From Nemertoderma westbladi (taxonomy: Eukaryota; Xenacoelomorpha; Nemertodermatida; Nemertodermatidae), in assembly GCA_032718475.1 (NCBI GenBank), contig JAUCBJ010003655.1, positions 1 through 52,104 of the forward strand: a stretch of 52,104 nt of DNA. Direction: 5' to 3'. A model generated the notes under the pieces. It saw only the letters and a list, made by a program, of their open reading frames with translations. It made no database searches and was not told the origin of the DNA. The first letter of the stretch is position 1. Each line of letters begins with the position of its first letter. The position numbers and the translations under genes are program-made. Positions 32,232 through 43,517 of this stretch are shown here, piece by piece.

Positions 32232-34022
32232 CTAATCACTTGCTTCATCCTCATCGCTCGTTTCACTATCTTCGCCACTATCTTTGCCGCCTTCTTGTTC
32301 CTCGTCACAATTTATCAAAATATTGCTGATGTCATAAGGGAAATACTCATCCGACCAGTGGATGGATCCATCATCATTCCAGCCATGATCTGTGAATCTA
32401 TTTATCGCGATAATATTATTTAGTGATGCTTTCCAGAGGTAAGCAACATAGTTGGCTCGTTTTATATGGAGACTAAGTACTCTTTTACAAGGGGGCATTG
32501 TTGACAAGTCATGGCATCTATGTTTCTTTAGGCAGTGCAAATTAAAAATCTGGTATCTAAGCTCATTGACAGTCCAATGTTGTTCTTGTTTGGTTGAATA
32601 CAGTGAGCACACATACTTCTCTAACACCAATTCCGTCTCTGCAGTTAATATTATCGAGCTTCCAAGCTCGGCAAATATTCTTCTGAAGTTCGAACGCTTT
32701 TCAGCTATCTTCCAACAGCGTTTTTTAGATTTTCCAAAGAATGATGAAACCTGATCGTTTCCTGTAAAAGCGTGTACTCCTAGTATGCAGTCTTTTAGTT
32801 CTGTTGGCATTTCGAAATCACTAATTCGCAATACCTTGCGGGATTTGTTCCTTCCATTATCTAAAATAACGTTTTGATCGTGAGGATGTCGAAAAAAATG
32901 TAAACCTTACTTTTGTCGGCACTGAAATGGCCCTTTCTTTTTAATATTGAGTTAAAGAATGTCTCAAGTGATTTTGGGAATTCTTTCTGTATATCTTTCA
33001 GCGACTCAATATTTGGTAGCTTACCACCACTTATGTTTTCATATTTGTCTATAAATTCGACAACATCATCATGGATATATTCAGCCGCATTCCTAATTAT
33101 TATATTCTTATCTTTGGCTATTGTATTTGATTGCAATGCGGATGAACTGGCTACAAGTTCTGGAGAAGCCTGTAAGAAGGTAATTCTATCCTTATACTCT
33201 TGTTGGATCTGCTTCTTTAATGTACTGCGAACTTCTTTCATTGTCTGTACCAAAACCTGTTCCATATGCTTTGTGTAAATTCAAAATCGACAATATTCCT
33301 TCTCTGTGTATTATCTGGTTGTCGACGACTTCTTTAACTTTATCAAAATCCCCAACTTGATTTTCCGATTTATCCTTAGTTTGAGTTTCACGTATAATTC
33401 TTGTGTATGATGCATAACAATCATCATGGACACACACACCTTCGGCAATTAAATCTGCACTCTGTAACTCCAAGAGTAATTTAGAATCGTTTCGTTGCAA
33501 AGCAGCATCTTTTATTCTTTTATCGGCATCAAGAGTTAAAATCCGGTGAGCAGATTTCCATTTACCTTTAAAATACCTTCACCTTTTGTGACAAAAAATG
33601 CAAGAATCCGGGAATAAGTCGCGCGAATTCTCCTTATCTCGACGATAACGCTTCGGCCTATCCGAATTCCCTCCCAGCATGATGAAATTCTCATTATCCT
33701 GACTCTTTCTTTTTGTGCTGATAGAAATAATTTTAGTAAATTTTTTATAGCATGTGTCAGCATGAAGTCCATGCTCTTCAGTACTGTAATTATCAATTGG
33801 AATAGACTCACATTGGTCCAAATGGTTATTTTCTGGTACTGCATTATTGATTCTCAAAGTGCGAGCTTGCAAAATTCGTTGGTATTGATGCTGAGTAATT
33901 GGTTTTATAGGTTTTAATATGTTGATGTCTTTATAGTGTACAATGCAAACTGGTTTGGATGTCATCATTATAAATAATGTATAGAGTATAGTATACACTT
34001 TGCTAAGATTTAGTACATCCAT
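32232..34022 (-). pseudogene. Academ-like transposase/nuclease, internally deleted
   Basis: Five overlapping ORFs in shifting frames form one decayed protein. The N-terminal part has a possible zinc site (SCIFCHKR) and ADLIAEGVCVHDDCYASYTR. A middle piece (33265-32861) ends at a deletion. The C-terminal piece (32831-32232, 199 residues) has HAFTGNDQVSSFFGKSKK, comparable to the GcDY-x-GIpGIGpK helix-hairpin segment of FEN/XPG nucleases, then KRANYVAYLWKAS, and ends in an acidic tail. The section present at 37565-38372 in another copy is missing here. The role in the family would be transposition; this copy cannot act. Confidence 0.6.
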
Positions 34023-34079
34023 ATTCCATAATGTATTTTATATTCAATATACAGTATAAACTGTTCTAAAAATATCAGC

Positions 34080-34400
34080 TATTTTTTAACAGTTCCGCAT
34101 AGCACTACATTTTTATAACATAAGTCACTGTTACCATGGCAACATTGTAGAGTTCTAGAACACAAAATATATAATATACACTATTCTAGAACATAAATAA
34201 TATACAAAATATAACGTTCTAGAATATATAGCTTGTTATTTTTCAAATTTAAATTAGCTACTATAAAGATATACAATTAATATTAAAAAAAAATTTTGTT
34301 CTAGAACAAAATTTTTATATTAAATTAATAGATAATATGTTTTAGAACATTAAAAGTAATAAAAACTAGCTAGTATAACAAATTTGGGGGGGGGGGGGGG
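34080..34400 (+). repeat. dispersed TTCTAGAA-rich repeat
   Basis: Matches 27850-27990 in the same orientation and 38480-38720 in the opposite orientation. Shared features are repeated TTCTAGAAC, the ACCATGGCAAC block near 34133 and an AT-rich body. A run of 15 G ends it at 34386-34400. It lies between the Academ-like ORF and the right TIR. Confidence 0.55.
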
Positions 34401-34660
34401 TGTGCACAAAACACACTAGTACCACCATCCACGGTGGACGGCCTTCACATACGATCGCTGCGAATATAAGTATTAAATAGCTAACATTTTTAAGAACATC
34501 GGCGGTACATACTGTAAACTACTAACTCTTATTAAAAAAAAACACAGGGGGCTGCTTTAAAACGATTTGATTGTGCCTGCGTGTTTAGTGTATACAGTCA
34601 GTCGCCTAGAAACTACACAACGCCAGGTAATACATGTAATGGAGTGCCGTTCACAGAATA

Positions 34661-35242
34661 GTTAGTTACCTTAGTAACTGTAGTAAATATTTCCAAATGT
34701 CAGAGACTATACTTTCTCTGAATATTCTCTGATTATCGTTTCCCCGATAATAATCGGGGTAATTGACTAGGAGGATTTAGTACTCATCCAAAATGAGTTG
34801 CATGGGTGAATGCAGAAATAATTAGCGCAAATTTTGATACATGTTTGAACGTGTTAAACCAAAGTAGCTACATTTTATGGCAGTTAATGTAAATGTTGGA
34901 TTCTTAAAAAAAGTGAATGTATTTTGTTCTCATGTAAATTTATCGCATTTAAAAAACAAAAGTGGCGATATATTTGTATTTAAATTAATCGCCGGTCTCC
35001 CCTCTATAAGAAAAATGTTCATTTGAAAAAATTGATTGCATTTATATTCAACCAGAGGGCCCAACATAGAGTTAGGTAGGGGTCGGCTAGCTAGCTTGTT
35101 TTTGGCCTGTAGTTCTAGAATGAAAATTAGCTATACCGATCACCAACTGTGTTCTGACGTCTAACATGGTCCTCCATCCAAAAATAATAGTCTCGTTAAT
35201 TTACCGAAGGTATTGCGCTTAACGCCGCCAGAGCCCGTACTA
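34661..35242 (-). repeat. right TIR of Academ-like transposon
   Basis: Inverted counterpart of 30534-31109. It differs by scattered substitutions and small A/T indels, so the two ends have been diverging for some time. Confidence 0.85.
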
Positions 35243-35245
35243 ATT

Positions 35246-36164
35246 GTGTATCTATTCATAAATAAACAAAATGTTCCAGAACGTTGTGTAATTAATTATT
35301 AAATAGAGTAAATGGCCCCCTGTGGATTATAATTCTTGCATTCTTTAAACGCCTATATTAGTCAAGTAGACAGTGGTGATCACCACCGTTCAAATTGGGT
35401 ATGACTGCAATTTGTTTTCCTGAAAGTGTTCACTTGTATAAGACATTTGAAATTATGTTATATTTAACACAGTCAGCATTGAGCATTTTTTTAATAAGAA
35501 TTATTAATTTTAATTAAGAATATTTAACTTAACCACAGAAGTTTTGCATAGCAACAAGGTTAAATTAACACGAAGAGCTATTTTTACCTATGGAGACACT
35601 GTGCAATATAAATAACGAAAAACTAAGCTTAAAAATAATATACAAATATAAGGAATAAGCATTATAGTTGCAATAATCGGTTACAAATTTTGTAATACAT
35701 ACATAGCGCGGAGTGCACATTTTTGGAGCACATCATTGAGGCTAATTAATGCACCGACATATGTACCTCTCTGTCCTCAGTAATACCTGATGCCACGATA
35801 ATACACTCAAGATATGCATCCTCAAGACAAGAAGCCTCGGAATTATGAGTTTGGATGTAAATTCGTAGCCAACATATATGGATGTAATGGCGCTGCTACT
35901 ACTACTACAACTTCTAGATAGAGCGAGCGCGGACATTATGACGCTGCATGATGAGCTTCTGCACAGATTTCTCATTCCTGAAGTAGCAGTGTTCACCGAA
36001 ATTGATTTTTGATGTTTATGTAGGGTGATGTTAGGTTTAATAACTGGACCGTTGATGCATGTTTACTGAATTCGGTGACATCACTTTGAATTTACTGTAA
36101 ATAGTTTATTTATGATATTTGATTTATTTTTGATAATATATTAATTTACAAATTATGACACTCA
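35246..36164. other. intergenic; one 44-codon frame
   Basis: Mostly AT-rich. On the plus strand a short frame from the ATG near 35879 to 36013 reads MDVMALLLLLQLLDRASAD and on to a TGA. It could be a decayed exon, but I recognise nothing in it. Confidence 0.4.
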
Positions 36165-36478
36165 TTGTTCGCACACTTTCCAATACAAATTACAAGGAAC
36201 CTTTTTAGCCTGTCAACTACATCTTGCAGTAGAACAAGGTCTTTGAGAATTGCATCTACAGGATGCTACTGTATTAGTAATATAGGCTCTGGAACCATTG
36301 CTGGTACACCTGGATCTGGTTTAAGTTTGTTATCGGCCGACAACATCCAACCAAAGTTTGTTGGTTCTAGTGGTGGCTGAATAATGTCCGCAGCAGCTTT
36401 CCAGAACAATAACTGCAATCTCGCTTTTCATATATGCTGGACTGCTGAGACATCTGTTGAAGATAAACTTCGTATCTG
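36165..36478 (-). pseudogene. Cys-rich C-terminus of an Academ-like protein
   Basis: One frame reads LLFWKAAADIIQPPLEPTNF and GWMLSADNKLKPDPGVPA; after a frame change CRCNSQRPCSTARC with a further Cys after QAKKVP follows. This W-K ... G-W ... C-x-C Cys-rich order is what I know as the C-terminal end of the transposon-encoded proteins that carry the HAFTG-type segment. A splice-acceptor-like TTATTTATTTCAG stands just upstream at 36478-36490, so it may be a last exon. A stop and a frameshift show decay. Confidence 0.5.
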
Positions 36479-36638
36479 AAATAAATAAGAAATTATTATT
36501 TTACTTTGTGCATGATATTTCGCATAGCTAGGTTAACTTGCAGGAATTTGATGTACAGTAGTGCGAGTATATGTAAAAAAAAATAGTCACAATACGAGTT
36601 TCTGTTCTCTACAGTAGTATTACAGTACACTTAATCAG

Positions 36639-37520
36639 AACCCTTAATACAACAACCATTTTTAGGGGGTCGGAGCCCCCCCTCCCCCCCTAATTTTTTT
36701 CAAATTTCAATAAAATGCTACAAAATTTGGTATGATGATAGCTCGACAACCTATTCTTACTGCTGGCCTGGCCGGATTTTTTAATTTCTAAGTTATTTCC
36801 ATACAACAAAACAAGCCCTTAAAAAATGTATATTTAGCAATGTTTAACCACCTCCGTAGACTTTATTTTTCGTCTTTGTAATGTAATCTAGATATCATTG
36901 GAACCGCCTTCGTCTGTAGATTCCGGTTAAATTTCACCTTGAACTTCCGGAGATATTATCAAAATACTAAGGTGTAAATTTTGTGATGTAAATCGCTATA
37001 ATTCTAATGTTTTTTTTACTCAATTCTAGAATATTATTATGGGTAATGAAAAAACATGATGGAGAGTTTTAAGCGCTCAGCTAAATAATAATTAATATTC
37101 TAGAATAAAGACAACAAAACATCAGAATTATAGCGATTTACGTCTCTAAATTTACACATTAGTATTTTGATAATATCTTTACCAATTTGTGGTTAAATTT
37201 AAAACGGTTTTCAGATTCGGAATCTACAGACGAAGGCGCTTCGAATGATATCTAGATTACATTTCAAAGAAGTAAAATAAAGTCTACGGAGGTGGTTAAA
37301 CATTGCTAAATAGACATTTTTTAAGGACTTGTTGAATGGAAATAACTGAGAAATTGAAAAATCCGGCCATGCCACCAGTAAGAAAAGGTGTCGATCTATC
37401 ATCATACCAAATGTGTTCATTTACATTACATTTCATTTGTAGCATTTTATTGAAATTTGAAAAAAAATTAGGGGGGGGGGGGGCTCCGATCCCCTAAAAA
37501 TGGTTGTTCTATTAAGGGTT
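36639..37520. mobile_element. 882-bp palindromic MITE
   Basis: The two halves are long inverted copies meeting near 37060. The ends are AACCCTTAATACAACAACC and its near complement, followed by CCATTTTTAGGGG and a G/C homopolymer in each arm. It has no ORF of its own. I could not find a target duplication. It sits between two pieces of a decayed Academ-like gene. Confidence 0.75.
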
Positions 37521-37564
37521 ATGGTGTATATGTACAGCGCTGGTTGTACACTAATAACAGTTGA

Positions 37565-38372
37565 TCACCCATTAAAGTAATAACATAATAATTGTCTTAC
37601 CTTTGGGGAGGTTTGGTTGTAGTAAACATTTTGTATCGTACCCCATTCAATGATTTGGGCGCCCCTTCGCCTACAGATCGATTTAGGTTTAAGATTGATT
37701 GGTTTAAGATCGGCAAAAGGGTCAGTAAACGCGGTCAATGTGCTATTCATGGAAGGGAACAACTTTAGAGCTGTCTTCTTTCCTTTACGGAAGGGAAATG
37801 AAACCGTTATATGGTTTAGCACTCCCTTCACTTGATAGCTGTGTGAACTCTAAAGCTGTAGCGTTTCTCGATATCCATTTGGTGTATAATCACTTGTACA
37901 CTATCACATAATTATCATATCACACACTAATTATAGTTGGACTATCATTGAATACATCTTTGAAACAGAAGTCACATTCACTGGAATCTTTTGGGGCCGA
38001 TTTGCGAAATCTTAACACTTCATCATAACTAGCAATGTATCCACTCGAGTGTAAAATATCAATAAGTTCCCTGGATCCAAACTGGAAGTGTAGCTTTATA
38101 GCCAAACCAAGCGTGGTCTGATTATACGATTTACTGACTTGTGATTGTATAGATTGAGCGAGACATATACTTTTCATGGACAATTCACCACCTGACACTA
38201 AGGTTGAAGCGAATTCCAATAATGTTGGGCTTGTGAATTGAAGAGCACTTTCCTTTGAGAAATTTCTCAACCTGTAAGAAGTTTTAGTGTCCATATATTT
38301 CCTTAAGTTTGTAACCTCAGTACAAATTTTGCGGCATATAATGGCGATGCCATTTCTCTCCCTCGTCATCAC
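37565..38372 (-). pseudogene. middle part of an Academ-like protein
   Basis: The 150-residue ORF 38372-37920 contains SPTLLEFASTLVSG, ICLAQSIQSQVS, NQTTLGLAIKLHFQFGSREL and SSGYIASYDEVLRFRKSA. I recall this order as the central region of the same transposon-encoded family as 32232-34022, and it is the part missing there. The next ORF (37831-37565) is less clear (KGKKTALKLFPSMNSTLTAF) but on the same strand. With 36165-36478 it forms one broken gene on the minus strand. Confidence 0.55.
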
Positions 38373-38479
38373 TGGTCACCAGTTTTATAGCACAGGAATA
38401 ATAATATTAGCGCAAATTAGAAAAAAATAAATTTAGAACACAATATTAGCTAATTTCTGAACATTTGCTACCGCTAATA

Positions 38480-38720
38480 AAAAATCAAGGTATATTTTTT
38501 AAATTAGCTATACGTTCTAGAACATTATATCTGTATTTTATTTATGTTCTAGAACAGTATATATTGCTTTTCTATTGTTCTAGAACTCTTCAACGTTGCC
38601 ATGGCAACAATGTTATATGTTTTAAAAATTTAGTACTATGTGGAAATATAGCCTACAAAAAGTAGAAAAACTAGCTTGTATAAAAAATAAAAATTGTGTT
38701 CTAGAACAAAAATATATTTT
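38480..38720 (-). repeat. dispersed TTCTAGAA-rich repeat with X-box palindrome
   Basis: Inverted copy of about 34080-34390. At 38595-38608 it holds GTTGCCATGGCAAC, a perfect 14-bp palindrome equal to the RFX X-box consensus; the other copy has GTTACCATGGCAAC at 34130-34143. Confidence 0.55.
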
Positions 38721-39503
38721 CAAAATTAGATGAAACGAATGCTTTATTATGATGATATTGTAATGTAATTATTGTAATGATATTATATTATGGTTTTGTT
38801 CAGAAATGTAAAAATTAAGGCCTATCAGGCCTCATAAGTCGCACTAACCAGTTCAGCAGCCACTTTCCCCTGACATTCACTATCCCACCTAATCCACTTC
38901 TATTGAACAGGCAGTCTTAAGTTGCACATACTTTCTCTAAAAGGTGACCTACTGGCCTCAAGTATGTTACTGTACATTGAAACAGGAGGGAAGTACAAAT
39001 AAATAAATATTCAACTTTTATAAGAATGGGTGAATTAACCATTAAACTTTTGATTAATTTATATAATTATGTATAGTCTATATATATTTTTTATTTATTT
39101 GTATGGAATTAATTTCGCACTATCAAATCGCCAGGGCGACATATTTTCCAACTTTACATCGCAGTGCAACATTATTTCCCAGCATGTCACTACGCAATAC
39201 ATTTTACTATGTATTTCCAGTATCCAGTATGTCACCGCGTTATTGTTAGGTTGTTCTAGAAAGTTTAAGTGCATAACTCCCCCAACATAATTCCCCATAA
39301 TTCCCCACAAATAAATAAAATCAGATTCGCCATTGTTCATAATTAGCACTTTAAAGTTTTTGAAATTGACGACTTTGTTTATTACCCAACGGGTATAAAA
39401 TGGTTGGAATTAAATATACAAATGAAATATAAATACACCGTTTTTAAATGTATGTACAGTAAAATAAAATAAGTTTACCACTATATTTAAAAATAATTGT
39501 AAG
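38721..39503. other. AT-rich, no gene
   Basis: No feature can be supported. The right part holds the 3' flank of the LINE on the minus strand without a clear end. Confidence 0.5.
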
Positions 39504-40620
39504 TTAATATTTTAGACGGTTGTTTGCGATGGAATTCTTGATTGAAGGTGGAAAGCTAAAGCCAAGGCTGTGTTGTAAGCGGGGATTGCCGGGCAAAGAA
39601 GCGCATGGCAGGTATCCGTGGCAGCATCGCCACAGAGACTGCAAATGCACGAACTGTCTGGTCTCCAACACCGCTCGGTAGAACAGAGACGATGGTGGAA
39701 ACCGTTTGAGATGTATTGCGCTGCAACTCGGCGACGCTGACCCGCTAGGTTGGCCAACGATAGTCGCAGCAGTTGAGGGGTGGTCCACGGCAGCCAATAT
39801 TTTGGTCGTGGAAGCGTACTTGCTTACGCCACTCCAGAGCTTCCAGTAAAATCCTCGTACCTTTACAACGTGCTGTAATTGGAGGAGTTGTTCATTGGAG
39901 GAGTTTCCAAAAGTTGAGCAACCGTATGTTGCCGCCGGCAGTATAACTAGTGACCATAGTTTGGTAGCTGTTGCCATGGAGACTATATTTAAATTAACCA
40001 GGGAAGCTATTCGCATGCAAGAAGCTATACCGCGGGATTGGAGGTGCAAGTAGTGATTACTTGGCGTATTAGTGGTGGATAGTACTACCCCAAGGTAGTT
40101 AAATTTATTCACAAATGGTAGCTGGTGTCCATTAAATGTTAATTTATCATCTCGCGATAAATGCCCCCCGTTTCGGAATTTGACCACCTTTGTTTTAGAT
40201 AGATTTACTGTCAGGTCATTGGCCTTACAGTAGTCCGCTAGGTTGTTTTGTGCCGCTTGTACCGTGTCGATTGAAGTTCCGTATATTACAAGGTCGTCAG
40301 CATGGAGCAACACACGTATTCCTATTATTATGATAGTAAGAGCTGCCGGGAGGTCCGCAATGAAAAGACTGAATAGGAGTGGTGACAATTTGTCGCCCTG
40401 TACGACGCCGACCATCTGCACTATTGGGTCTAGAATGTAAGGGCCGATACATATTCGTAATAAATTTGTGGCAATTAGTGCCCATGTTGCTGTGATAAAC
40501 ATTCGGCTGACGCCAAGACGACCGAGTTTCTTGCAAAGTATTTCTCTGTTGACCGAGTCAAATGCCTTGGTATAGACCTTGGTATTTAAAGCTTTTACGG
40601 CCCTCGTTCTATTATCGTTC
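39504..40620 (-). pseudogene. 5'-truncated LINE reverse transcriptase
   Basis: The reading begins near 40620 and gives KVYTKAFDSVNREIL, GVVQGDKLSPLLFSLFIADL and VLLHADDLVIYG. The first catalytic Asp (normally before F-x-KAFDSV) is Val, and the usual F of FADD is His; the Asp pair remains. A frameshift near 39770 moves the C-terminus to 39757-39512, which ends with a zinc motif (CSLCGDAATDTCHALLC). The open frame above 40620 to 40880 is chance read-through of AT-rich flank. The fragment abuts the inner end of the right duplication arm. It resembles the LINE at 8146 in architecture but is a different family. Confidence 0.75.
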
Positions 40621-40689
40621 ACTCGTGCCGTAACGCTAATAAGTGCTATTTTATAAAAAATGACATATAAATGAAATATAAGCATATAG

Positions 40690-41093
40690 TTATTATTATT
40701 GATCAAGATATATATATCAGATATATATATCTGAGATATATATTTAAGATATATAATATCCTTGGAAACTAATAAATTATTTAAAATTAAATTAGTTTTC
40801 TTAGATACGTTAGCTTTTAATTTGAAGGTACAGTAGTGTAGAAATATTATAAATAACACATTCAAACATAAGGAATACATTAATTAAAGAACTATGTTTC
40901 ATTAAGTACTTACTGTTCGTAATTAGTCAGCTGGCTGGAATTGTGAAATTGACAAAAAACTTAAAAGATGCGCTGCTTGATTTCATGAAGCTGTCATAAG
41001 TCAGCCGTTCTACGCACAGTAGCTTAACACAAGCTTTATGGAAACAGAATCACATTAACTCACCAGTGTGACGATCTACCAGACTTTGACATT
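40690..41093 (+). promoter_or_regulatory. conserved 5' flank of the cold-shock-like gene
   Basis: Counterpart of 4397-4725 and the uninterrupted form of the 5' flank. It includes the single CTGGTGAG-like site (minus reading, about 41061-41068) where the foldback element entered the other copy. Confidence 0.35.
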
Positions 41094-43133
41094 ATGCCAA
41101 GAGATGTGCCTCTTTTGCAACCAGGAGGCCCCCCAATCCCATATATGCAACAAAGAGAGCGAGAGCCATCATCAGCTCCCCTTATACAATCAGTAGAGCC
41201 TCCAGCTCCTTATATGCAACGAGGAGGGCTTCTAACTCCCCTTATGCAACCAACAGAGCCTCCAACTACCTATATACAACCAGCAGGGCTAACAACCCCA
41301 TACATGCAACCAAGAGAGCGAGGGCCACCAGCTTCCCTTATACAACCAGGAGAGCCTCCAACTCCCCTCATGCAATCAGGATGGCTTCCAACTCCCCTTA
41401 TACAACCAGCAGAGCATCCAACTACCTATATACAACCAGCAGAGCTACCAACCCCATATATGCAACCAAGAGAGCGAGGGCCACCAGCTTCCATTATACA
41501 ACCAGGAGAGCCTCCTGCTCCATATATGCAACGAGGAGGGTTTCTATCTCCCGTTATTCCACAAGGAAGGCTCCCAACCCCACATATGCAACCAAGTGAG
41601 CGAGAGCTACCAGGTCCCCTTATACAACTAGGAGCGCCTCCAGCTACCAATATGCAACCAGCAAGGTATCCAAATCCCCTAATGCAACCAGTCGGGCCCC
41701 CAACCCAATACATGCAACTAAGAGAGCGAGAGCCACCAGCTCCCGTTGTGCAACTGGGAGAGCGTCCAATTCCCTATATGCAACGAGGAGGGCTTCTAAC
41801 TCCCCGAATGCAACCGGGAGTAGAACAGGGTCAACCCTTCTTGATGCCAATATACCGTAGCCCTATAAAACCGGGACTGCGTCAAGCCCCCACCCAAACA
41901 CATACAAACGCTCTTATTACACAAACAGAAGGTCCGCCAAGGCAGTGGTGTCCACCACAGCGAGACATGTTGGAAGAGAACAAAACATACCATGGTCTGT
42001 GTGATTCTTTTAATGTTGCGGAACAATGTGGCTACATAAAACCGGATATCAGTAAGAAATTAGTATTTTTTTTACAGTCTAAAGTCCATATTGATGGATA
42101 CAATAAGATTCTGATGGAGGGTGATGCTGTTATATTTCAATGCGAAATTAAAAAAGATAGAAATGATAAAATTGCATATAGAGCAACAAGGGTTAGTGTT
42201 CCAGGATGTAATTATTGCGGCCCAGATAGATATAAACTTCCAAACATAGAGGAGACCATAACTTATACCGGCCGTTGTATATACTATAATTATGCAGATA
42301 AACATGGGTATATAGTTCCATTCGATAAAAAAAATAACATGGAACTTTGTCATTGCCACACAATATACTTTAGTGAATATAACATCCATGTTACTAAGAA
42401 ACGCAGGCCTCGTTTCAATATTGACCACAAAAAGCTTCTATTCCAGTATAGTTATAATGAAACAAATGGCAATCGTTATGCCACATGTGTTACAATACAG
42501 GGTGATGATTCATGCGAGGTAGCTAAAAGTATTAACCTTAACCAAGATGGAGAAAGCAAACGTTTGCAAACGGATAAGTATGATATGCTAGAGGATGGTA
42601 AAACATACAAAGGAGAAGTGCAATTAGTTTGGAAAGATAAGAGTTATTGGTTTACTGTACCGATAATAAACGGATTGCCACTTTGCTGTTGTTATGTATT
42701 GTTTACGCTGCCATCGGACATCCATATTAATGGACACCAAAATTATCTGAAAAATGATGACTTCGTTAGATTCCGGATCCACTCTTATTTACACACCAGA
42801 CAAGAAGGAGCCTTAGTGGTTACCGTGGAGGGTGACTTTAAATGCAGGGCCGCACGGATGGTTAACAGGAACGCAACTTTTATTGAAGAAAACAAACCAC
42901 ACAATATCGAAGATGCCCATACCTTGCATGAGGAAAGAATATATATTGGTATATACAGTTGTAAATTATTCAATCATGAAGCAGAATATTATGAATCTAT
43001 AATTCCGATAATTGATGAGAAGGAACTCTGTGGATGTTACAGAATATTAGTTAGCCAAGAAATGATTGAAAAACTTACGAATGAAGAGATGAACGTTAGG
43101 AAGGAAAACCGTTCGATTTCGGTTCCGATTTGA
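41094..43133 (+). CDS. Pro-rich repeat protein with cold-shock-like repeats, second copy
   Basis: The 679-residue ORF is the paralogue of 950-3142 and looks about 80% identical by eye in the C-terminal half. Residues 1 to about 270 are the Pro-rich array (MQQREREPSSAPL, LIQPGEPPTPL and similar), with fewer and differently ordered units than the other copy. Four cold-shock/OB-like modules follow, opening with TYHGLCDSFNV, TYTGRCIYYNY, TYKGEVQLVWK and IYIGIYSCKLF. An extra base near 43090 relative to the left copy shifts the frame, so the last strand-like segment (about 20 residues) is replaced by a short tail and an early stop; the old ending is still present out of frame to 43180. The start codon and MPR N-terminus match the other copy. 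Confidence 0.65.
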   Translation: MPRDVPLLQPGGPPIPYMQQREREPSSAPLIQSVEPPAPYMQRGGLLTPLMQPTEPPTTYIQPAGLTTPYMQPRERGPPASLIQPGEPPTPLMQSGWLPTPLIQPAEHPTTYIQPAELPTPYMQPRERGPPASIIQPGEPPAPYMQRGGFLSPVIPQGRLPTPHMQPSERELPGPLIQLGAPPATNMQPARYPNPLMQPVGPPTQYMQLREREPPAPVVQLGERPIPYMQRGGLLTPRMQPGVEQGQPFLMPIYRSPIKPGLRQAPTQTHTNALITQTEGPPRQWCPPQRDMLEENKTYHGLCDSFNVAEQCGYIKPDISKKLVFFLQSKVHIDGYNKILMEGDAVIFQCEIKKDRNDKIAYRATRVSVPGCNYCGPDRYKLPNIEETITYTGRCIYYNYADKHGYIVPFDKKNNMELCHCHTIYFSEYNIHVTKKRRPRFNIDHKKLLFQYSYNETNGNRYATCVTIQGDDSCEVAKSINLNQDGESKRLQTDKYDMLEDGKTYKGEVQLVWKDKSYWFTVPIINGLPLCCCYVLFTLPSDIHINGHQNYLKNDDFVRFRIHSYLHTRQEGALVVTVEGDFKCRAARMVNRNATFIEENKPHNIEDAHTLHEERIYIGIYSCKLFNHEAEYYESIIPIIDEKELCGCYRILVSQEMIEKLTNEEMNVRKENRSISVPI

Positions 43134-43517
43134 CGAAATAAAAAAACAAAGGATAGCAACATGGGTGCGGGTCATTTAAATGGAAAAGGACAGTCATGAT
43201 ACGTGCATATGAGTAATCTAAATTTTAATTTAGATAAATTATTATTAAATACGATTTTGGCGACCAATAAAATATTGTTACTAGTTAGTCTGTTACCAGT
43301 TAATGCCTCCATATCTTATTCTCATGAGTAGACCTACTGAAGTAAGTAAGACAGTGAATAACAACTATTTGTTCAGTATATACAATTCAATGCTATATTT
43401 TACACAAGTTACTGAGCTCCAGTAAGCTGGTTGGTATAACGGGTATGTTTGTACTGGGAGGATATCAGATTAGCAAAATATTGTTGAATTGAGTCTGTTC
43501 TATTACCAGTTGTTATA

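Larger units (their letters stand above)
30534..35242 (-). mobile_element. Academ-like DNA transposon with ~575-bp inverted repeats
   Basis: The ends are TAGTACGGGCTC and GAGCCCGTACTA, and the inverted repeats extend inward to about 31109 and 34661. ATT flanks both sides (30531-30533 and 35243-35245). The protein inside (32232-34022) has a FEN/XPG-like segment, and Academ elements are known to encode an XPG-type nuclease and to make 3-4-bp duplications. The middle of the protein is missing, so the copy is not autonomous. The superfamily is an inference from these three features; the TIR and duplication are seen directly. Confidence 0.65.
40690..43227 (+). repeat. right arm of large inverted duplication
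   Basis: Inverted counterpart of 899-4725, without the foldback insertion. At its inner end it has an extra ATATATATCTG-type AT repeat (about 40705-40750). The end of homology lies about 70 bases from the start of the LINE fragment at 40620. Confidence 0.75.

Noticed and set aside
35742-35996. 84-residue Ser-rich ORF on the minus strand
   Set aside because: Low-complexity reading of a short trinucleotide-like stretch; no conserved feature.
40621-40880. N-terminal hydrophobic extension of the LINE ORF at 39504
   Set aside because: The residues come from AT-rich flank and the edge of the duplication arm, not from the LINE.
899-43227. One giant transposon bounded by the inverted arms
   Set aside because: The arms end without terminal motifs or a target duplication, and their content is a gene with flanks. 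A segmental inverted duplication explains it more simply, though it is not excluded.
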